In this document: piece after piece, positions 59,667-64,000 of the stretch | Layout: each line of letters opens with the position of its first letter | Numbering within the stretch: position 1 is the first letter of the stretch | Source: Bordetella petrii | GTDB taxonomy: Bacteria; Pseudomonadota; Gammaproteobacteria; Burkholderiales; Burkholderiaceae_B | Length of the DNA: 64,000 bases | NCBI RefSeq assembly: GCF_000067205.1 | Contig: NC_010170.1 | Location: forward strand, 1,054,001-1,118,000 | Direction of reading: 5' to 3' | Notes under the pieces: generated by a model | The model's input: only the letters and a program-made list of their open reading frames with translations | What the model was told of the DNA's origin: nothing | Database searches by the model: none | Made by a program: the position numbers and the translations under genes

Positions 59667-59946
59667 TGTCCCTGCGCACATCAATCGGGGCTGGACCAGA
59701 TGCCGATTTCCAACTGACGTGGCGCGGCACCCCCACGAAGCTGTCCGCGTGTTCGCTGATTCGTCAGCACATGCCAGCAGCCAGGGTTTCAGGCTGCCGC
59801 GGGGTTCTCTCCGCGCAACCCACCAGTCCGCATCGCATCCATTGCGCGGACGCGCGTTCCCAAGACGCTGATGCTTTTTTTTCAACCGCGTGCGGGAGCT
59901 GCCATCCCGTGAGGGACAGGGCCCCGCTTTTCCAAGGAGCCCATCC
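59667..59946. other. Leader region with two-hairpin motif, copy 2
   Basis: No gene; a T8 run lies at about 59875. The motif copy is at 59773-59820. CAAGGAG before the next ATG. Confidence 0.6.
59773..59820 (+). ncRNA. Candidate structured leader RNA motif, copy 2
   Basis: Hairpins GCAGCC-AGGGTTTCA-GGCTGC and CGCGG-GGTTCTCT-CCGCG. Same first stem as copy 1, second stem with compensatory changes. Located about 130 bases before the next ATG. Confidence 0.5.
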
Positions 59947-60168
59947 ATGTCCCAGCAAGCCTCTTTCGGCCGATTTGGTCAATTGGCCTTGACCTACTGC
60001 GGCAAGTTCCTGCCGCTCGAAGTCCTGCACAGCGCCGCCGGCCACTACATCGGCACGCGCGATACCGAAGGTCCCGTTTCGCGGGAATCTCGTGAGTACT
60101 TCCGCAGCCATGCCGCGGCTCAACGTGCCCTCGAAAGAGGCGGCTGGTCCCAGCTCGCCATTCCCTGA
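59947..60168 (+). CDS. Small ICE protein, 73 aa
   Basis: MSQQASFGRFGQLALTYCGK at the start, ending ALERGGWSQLAIP. Contains HYIGTRDTEGPVSRESREYF, a basic/aromatic segment seen in small proteins of plasmids and ICEs. No domain recognised. RBS CAAGGAG 8 bases upstream. Confidence 0.65.
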   Translation: MSQQASFGRFGQLALTYCGKFLPLEVLHSAAGHYIGTRDTEGPVSRESREYFRSHAAAQRALERGGWSQLAIP

Positions 60169-60189
60169 TCCAACTGGAGGAATCACGTC

Positions 60190-60813
60190 ATGAACCAGCT
60201 GCTGCCGCAGGAAGTCGTCGATCAGATCGTTCGGGAAGAACGGCATTTCAGCGCCGCGCCCCAAGCCTTTTTCGAGGCATGGAAGCGTGGTGTCGAGATC
60301 GCCGGCCCGCAATGGTTTGGCGATGGCACCCGTGAAGGTCTGAACCAGGCCAAGAGCAAGTGGGATCTGCGTCCCGACATGCTGCGCCTCAACGACGCCC
60401 TCGGCGTCCTGAGCAGCGGGGAACGCATGTTCCTGTCCGCGATGGTCAGCTTCTACAACGCGCGCGAGGGCGGTGCCATGCTCAAGCGCTGCCACTTCAA
60501 CGGGTTGTCGGACTTCGACGGCCTCGATCTGCCTCGTCGCCAGGTGATCGCCGACCTGCTGCTGAACTACAGCGGTTGGCGAGCCGGTCCCCGGCACACC
60601 TTCATCACTGCGTTCACGCGACCCCATGAGGGACATGCGCCTCGTCCGAGGCCATGTCCCTCGCGTTTCTCCCCGCTCCGTGCCATCCGGCATCAAGCGG
60701 TTCCCCTGCGGATGCCATGTCCGCAAGGGCTGGCTCCGTTCATTCATCGAAAGGAGCCTTCATGGCCAACAACTACTACGAAGCCACCGGCGTTCTCGTG
60801 CTCGACCGAGTGA
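60190..60813 (+). CDS. ICE protein with a probable run-on C-terminus
   Basis: 207 aa. Residues 1-130 are well-formed (MNQLLPQEVVDQIVREERHF; MLRLNDALGVLSSGERMFLS; QVIADLLLNYSGW). After W130 the codon at 60580 is CGA where a TGA would end the domain, and the following 77 residues are Arg/Pro-rich, cover the next gene's leader hairpin and overlap its start by 52 bases. The tail is probably not functional protein. Function unknown. Confidence 0.65.
   Translation: MNQLLPQEVVDQIVREERHFSAAPQAFFEAWKRGVEIAGPQWFGDGTREGLNQAKSKWDLRPDMLRLNDALGVLSSGERMFLSAMVSFYNAREGGAMLKRCHFNGLSDFDGLDLPRRQVIADLLLNYSGWRAGPRHTFITAFTRPHEGHAPRPRPCPSRFSPLRAIRHQAVPLRMPCPQGLAPFIHRKEPSWPTTTTKPPAFSCSTE
60628..60662 (+). other. Strong leader hairpin before the 228-aa gene
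   Basis: Arms GAGGGACATG (60628-60637) and CATGTCCCTC (60653-60662), with an inner CCTC/GAGG stem. Followed by GCGTTTCT. It may be a terminator or a regulatory leader and lies inside the run-on end of the preceding ORF. Confidence 0.7.
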
Positions 60814-61448
60814 CGCCCGTCATCCAGGCGCTGTTCGGCGCCTTCGCGCTGGACGAGAGCCATCCAGGCAACGGGCAGGCCTACATCGCCCAGATCGCCG
60901 AGACCACCCATCCGCAATGGCCGGACGTGCTCGATGGCCTGGAAGACCTGGCCACGCAACTCGGTATTCCGATGCCGGACGACGAAGGGCTGTCGATCCC
61001 GCCGCTGCTCGAACTGCTCGCCGTGCACTTCGGTGCCGATGAGGACGAAGAGCTGGGGAACTTGATCGAGCGTCATTCGTTCGAGGACACCGCCGATCTC
61101 GACGCATTGTTTCTGATCGCCACCCGGTTCGATGACGGCCACCACCTGACCGCCATCCAGTTCGAGGGATGCTGGTATTGCAGCAAGCCGCGGCTATTCG
61201 AGTTCGGCGGCAACGGCTGCTACCTGAGCCGCGAGGTCCGCGTCATCAGTTCCTCCTCGCAGGCGCTCCAGCTCGGCGACCAACTTCGCAAGGCCATTGT
61301 GGCCGCCGACATCGAAGAGGCCTCGGCCCTGATCGCGCTGGAGGCCATCAATCTGCTGGCGGGCGTCAGCGACGAGCCATTCCGCATGAATTTGCGCCGG
61401 CGCGTCGCCGAGAGATTGGCCCAAACGCCAACGATCAGCGCCACCTGA
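60762..61448 (+). CDS. Conserved ICE protein, 228 aa
   Basis: ATG 60762 behind AAAGGAG. Acidic protein: MANNYYEATGVLVLDRVTPV, GNGQAYIAQIAETTHPQWPD, DEDEELGNLIERHSFEDTAD, then FEGCWYCSKPRLFEFGGNGC with a CxxC. Typical of the hypothetical proteins between topB and the conjugation genes in clc-like ICEs. No enzymatic motif. Confidence 0.7.
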   Translation: MANNYYEATGVLVLDRVTPVIQALFGAFALDESHPGNGQAYIAQIAETTHPQWPDVLDGLEDLATQLGIPMPDDEGLSIPPLLELLAVHFGADEDEELGNLIERHSFEDTADLDALFLIATRFDDGHHLTAIQFEGCWYCSKPRLFEFGGNGCYLSREVRVISSSSQALQLGDQLRKAIVAADIEEASALIALEAINLLAGVSDEPFRMNLRRRVAERLAQTPTISAT

Positions 61449-61480
61449 CGCTGTTCCCTTTCTTTCCACCCACCGGGGTC

Positions 61481-61501
61481 AATTCCCGGTGGCGGGGATT
61501 G
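61481..61501 (+). other. Leader hairpin CACCGGG/CCCGGTG
   Basis: Perfect 7-bp stem with loop GTCAATT, 31 bases before the next ATG. Confidence 0.55.
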
Positions 61502-61531
61502 GCTCCATCATTATTCTGTTGGAGAAATCCC

Positions 61532-62269
61532 ATGTCCCAGAACCCCAATCCCTTTCTACGCGGCTACTGGAATCTGAAGGTCGTCCGCACGCTGTCCATC
61601 AGCCACGAGGACGGAAGCCCGCATGTCTGGCGAAACATCCACCCGAGCCAGCAGCACCTCTCCGACGAGGCACTGGTTTCTTCCCCCTGCATCGTCACCA
61701 GCGACTTCGCGGTGGTCAGGACTGGCACCGAACCTGTCGGCGCCGCACTGATCGACGAAAGCGACGCGGCTGAAGGGGTCAGCGGCGAAGGCGTGGTGGG
61801 TGCCGTGGTGTACGCGATCCACGGCGACGACTTCGACGACCGCCCCGTCCACATTGGCGACACCTATTCGGCCGAGGCCGCACGGGAAGTCGTGCAGCGG
61901 TTGAGCTTCGAGACCGGCTACTACAGCCGGTGCTGGGAAATCAGCAGCGCGCACATCAGCCACGGAACCGGCCAGTACCTGGCCAACCTGGCTGACCTCG
62001 CGACGCCGGAGGCCTTTTTGTTCGTTGCGTTCCGGCTTCCCTACAGCCCGGCGATCGGCGTCAAGCTCATCTCCACGCCCTGGACGGACCAGCACCTGCA
62101 GGACGTCGAGGGGATCACTGCCGAGCAGCTTCGGCAGGAGCACCGCAGCAAGGGCATGCCGGACGACCTGGCACAGATCCTTGAACTGGCCGGTCAGGCC
62201 GATCTGCGCATCCTCATCCTCGATGCCGACGCACTCGTGTTGCCGGGTCTGCCGCTGGCCGGCGAATAG
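61532..62269 (+). CDS. DUF5983-like ICE protein, 245 aa
   Basis: Starts MSQNPNPFLRGYWNLKVVRT. Blocks: LSISHEDGSPHVWRNIHPSQ, VYAIHGDDFDDRPVHIGDTY, SFETGYYSRCWEISSAHISH and DLRILILDADALVLPGL. The RCWEISSAHI segment recalls DUF5983 proteins of plasmids and ICEs, function unknown. TTGGAGAAA upstream as RBS. Confidence 0.65.
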   Translation: MSQNPNPFLRGYWNLKVVRTLSISHEDGSPHVWRNIHPSQQHLSDEALVSSPCIVTSDFAVVRTGTEPVGAALIDESDAAEGVSGEGVVGAVVYAIHGDDFDDRPVHIGDTYSAEAAREVVQRLSFETGYYSRCWEISSAHISHGTGQYLANLADLATPEAFLFVAFRLPYSPAIGVKLISTPWTDQHLQDVEGITAEQLRQEHRSKGMPDDLAQILELAGQADLRILILDADALVLPGLPLAGE

Positions 62270-62365
62270 CTGCCACACACATCCCCAGCCTTCCTTTTCA
62301 TCACCGCATGCCGGCCCGTCTCCCACCAGGGAGCCGGGCCGGCGCACTTTCACAGGAGCGATCCC

Positions 62366-62644
62366 ATGTTCCCCGACCTCATCACACCCGCATCCGACTT
62401 TGAGCACCAGCTTGGAGCCTGCGTCAACGCCATGAGCCAGGACGATGCCATCGGCCAGATCCTGGTATTCGAGCGCATGAGCGGCACGCTGCAGATGCGC
62501 CATATCGCCAGCGCCGACCTGGTGGACACCGACGTGGACAACTACGAAATGGTCGTCTTCGACGGTGGCAACACAAGCGGCGACACGTGGAAGCACGTGT
62601 TCTTTCCGCGTCAGCGCGAGCACTACTTCGTGTACCAAGCCTGA
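62366..62644 (+). CDS. Small ICE protein, 92 aa
   Basis: MFPDLITPASDFEHQLGACV at the start; central ERMSGTLQMRHIASADLVDT and NYEMVVFDGGNTSGDTWKH. Acidic, soluble, no motif recognised. ACAGGAG upstream. Followed by a terminator. Confidence 0.65.
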   Translation: MFPDLITPASDFEHQLGACVNAMSQDDAIGQILVFERMSGTLQMRHIASADLVDTDVDNYEMVVFDGGNTSGDTWKHVFFPRQREHYFVYQA

Positions 62645-62651
62645 CCCCTCC

Positions 62652-62676
62652 AGCCCCTTCCGAGGGGCTTTTTCTT
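62652..62676 (+). terminator. Terminator after the 92-aa gene
   Basis: 6-bp stem AGCCCC/GGGGCT (62652-62657, 62664-62669) followed by TTTTCTT. Confidence 0.85.
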
Positions 62677-62926
62677 GCCCGCAGCACAGCAATGCGGGCG
62701 TGGTGCGGTGCCGTTTCCTGCGGGCACGCCGGCCGCCCCGGGACCATGCTTGCCCCATGTTCGTCGGCGTTGCCGGCACATGCCCAGGCAGTCGAGACCT
62801 TCGAGGCTGCAAGCGCGGGAAGCCGCGCTGGTCGTTTCTTCCTCCGGACGTACCGCGTCCATCCACCCACAAGGGACCTTTCCCTTGCGGGAGAGGAATC
62901 CCTTGCTCTTCCTCAAGGAGATTCCC

Positions 62927-63739
62927 ATGGATCGCTCTCTCATCAAAACCCTGATGCCTTCGCTTGTCGCAGGCCATGTACCCCGCAACGTGCAGTCATT
63001 CAAGTACCGCGTGTTCGATGATCAGCCGCAGTTCTCGATGCTGGGCGTCGCCATCGATCCCAAGCCCTTTGACGGCAAGGTGGTCGCGGTCAACGACGAC
63101 GCCATCGTCGTCAAGCTCAAGCCCAGCGAGTTCGCTGTGCTCGACCCCAACCTGGTGACCACCGTTCCCCGCGAAGGCACCAAGGTGCATGTCCAACCGT
63201 ATGCTCGCCGCCGTTTCGACGGCCTGCGCGCGGACACCCCGGAAGTCATCACCGAGAAAGCTGCAGACGGTACGCCTTACACCCTCACGCGCACCATTCT
63301 CGGCAAGGCCCCCGCCAAGCTGCCCATTCCTCAGCCGCAGTGCATGGAACTGGGCCAGCTCATCGAGCAGATGGAGGAAATGCCGGCACCCGACGGGTTC
63401 CGGCGCATCACCCACATGTTGGTCGATGCGGGCGCCCGGGACTTCACCTGGGTCGATCCCACGCCATCCAAGATCATCGAGACGCCTCCGGCGATCAGCT
63501 TCACGGTCTCGACCGCGAAGTTCGAGGGCCGGGTCACTGTGTTGTACGACCGTGGGGCCGATGTCTACGTGGTGGAACTGCACCGCGACGGTGAACTGGT
63601 TGATCGGCACGACGAGGTGTATTTCGACATGCTCGGCGACGTGCTGGAGCGGCTCATCGACGACGGGCGCTGGCGCCTGATCGACGTGAGCGTGATCGAC
63701 GCAAAGGCTCCTCGGCAACGTCAGGCGGTTTCAGTCTGA
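62927..63739 (+). CDS. ICE protein with KfrB-like N-terminal region, 270 aa
   Basis: RBS CAAGGAG. The N-terminal part (QFSMLGVAIDPKPFDGKVVA, DDAIVVKLKPSEFAVLDPNL, TTVPREGTKVHVQPYARRRF) resembles the small beta-domain of KfrB-type plasmid proteins. The C-terminal half is acidic (MEEMPAPDGFRRITHMLVDA; DVYVVELHRDGELVDRHDEV). Not assigned to a pathway. Confidence 0.6.
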   Translation: MDRSLIKTLMPSLVAGHVPRNVQSFKYRVFDDQPQFSMLGVAIDPKPFDGKVVAVNDDAIVVKLKPSEFAVLDPNLVTTVPREGTKVHVQPYARRRFDGLRADTPEVITEKAADGTPYTLTRTILGKAPAKLPIPQPQCMELGQLIEQMEEMPAPDGFRRITHMLVDAGARDFTWVDPTPSKIIETPPAISFTVSTAKFEGRVTVLYDRGADVYVVELHRDGELVDRHDEVYFDMLGDVLERLIDDGRWRLIDVSVIDAKAPRQRQAVSV

Positions 63740-63801
63740 CGTGTCAGAAAGCCCTGCGGCACTGCTGCTCCTTTCGCAGCCTACCGGCGACTTCCCTACA
63801 A

Positions 63802-63833
63802 GCCTTCCACCCGTTCGGGTGGAGGGCTTTTTT
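63802..63833 (+). terminator. Terminator after the 270-aa gene
   Basis: Long stem GCCTTCCACCC/GGGTGGAGGGC (one G-T pair) with loop GTTC and six Ts. Confidence 0.9.
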
Positions 63834-63859
63834 CTTCATTCATACAGGAGATTCCAACC

Positions 63860-64000
63860 ATGCCATTGCGATTCAGAGGCTCCGATCTTCGCCCCGTTTT
63901 GGTCGAGGCCGTCGCCAACCAATGCCGCGTCGTCCTGGCGAAAGACCAGGGCGTGTACTTCCTCGCCGAGCGTGGGGAGCGCCGCCCCGATGGCCGCGTG
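63860..64000 (+). CDS. DUF3085-like ICE protein, 5' part (runs off the window)
   Basis: ATG 63860 behind ACAGGAG. The first 47 residues include FRGSDLRPVLVEAVANQCRV and LAKDQGVYFLAERGERRPDG, the pattern of DUF3085 proteins that sit in this ICE region. The rest is outside. Confidence 0.75.
   Translation, partial: MPLRFRGSDLRPVLVEAVANQCRVVLAKDQGVYFLAERGERRPDGRV

Larger units (their letters stand above)
29989..64000. mobile_element. ICEclc/PAGI-2-type integrative and conjugative element (one end, incomplete)
   Basis: The left border is a 17-base copy of a tRNA-Gly 3' end. Inside are arsenic/metal cargo and then the alpA-parA-shi-parB-DUF2857-STY4528-PFL_4669-DUF3158-ssb-topB backbone, the order of this ICE family at its end distal to the integrase. 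Conjugation genes, integrase and the intact tRNA-Gly are expected to the right of the window. Confidence 0.85.

Noticed and set aside
59359..59992. Frames of 160-170 codons over the intron 3' part
   Set aside because: They read through domain V/VI of the group II intron; no reverse transcriptase motifs (YADD, maturase domain) are present, so they are not the intron protein.
1..64000. CRISPR arrays
   Set aside because: No regularly spaced direct repeats with unique spacers were found; the repeat clusters seen are palindromic and few in number.

Overview
High-GC proteobacterial chromosome, most consistent with a beta-proteobacterium of the Alcaligenaceae (Achromobacter/Bordetella-like). The assignment is an inference from base composition, prophage style and ICE type; no rRNA or housekeeping gene is present to confirm it. 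The window is almost entirely mobile DNA: two large elements sit back to back on either side of one tRNA-Cys gene.

Region 1 (1 to about 26.3 kb, perhaps to 29.7 kb) is the right part of a contractile-tailed (myovirus) prophage whose integrase end lies left of the window. In order: replication (DUF1376-type protein tail, P-like helicase loader), RusA resolvase, a putative late regulator, terminases, portal, head morphogenesis, DUF2213 protease/scaffold, cement, major capsid, connectors, DUF3383 tail sheath, tube, a tail-assembly chaperone with a programmed -1 frameshift, tape measure, baseplate (Dit, plug, hub, Gp138 spike, gp25-like, J, DUF2612), tail spike/fibre with Tfa, then lysozyme, holin and nested Rz/Rz1. 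A reverse-strand gene at 3.0-3.3 kb and an AT-richer pyruvyl-transferase gene at 26.3-27.4 kb look like cargo. Small genes and an SRAP/YedK protein follow, up to tRNA-Cys (29703-29776, minus strand).

Region 2 (about 29.99 kb to the end) is an integrative and conjugative element (ICE) of the ICEclc/PAGI-2 type. Its left end carries only the last 17 bases of a tRNA-Gly gene, the attachment site of that family. Its outer 12 kb is a resistance load: a truncated arsH joined to a truncated dsbD-like gene, a MerR-controlled metal gene pair, a frameshifted ACR3-like permease, a patchwork of broken ParB, IS3 and IS21 pieces, a CDF exporter cut off from its CadR-type promoter by an IS3-family insertion, a degenerate IS110 transposase, and an intact arsR-arsI-arsC-acr3-arsC operon.

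The ICE maintenance/regulation backbone (42.3-53 kb) follows: alpA, parA, a HicA-like small gene (shi), parB-like, DUF2857, STY4528-like replication gene, PFL_4669 family gene, DUF3158 gene, ssb and topB. The next backbone gene, a C5 cytosine DNA methyltransferase, is split by a recombinase-in-trio (RIT) element with three overlapping tyrosine recombinases; a 7-bp repeat flanks the insertion, and removing the DNA between its copies restores the reading frame. From 58.4 kb on come small ICE proteins, each with its own structured leader, and an ORF-less group II intron sitting directly behind a transcription terminator.

The least explained signals are: a palindrome/repeat cluster inside the STY4528-like gene (candidate embedded origin), a family of CCCC-N-GGGG palindromes between ICE backbone genes, and a two-hairpin leader motif whose second stem differs by compensatory changes between copies.
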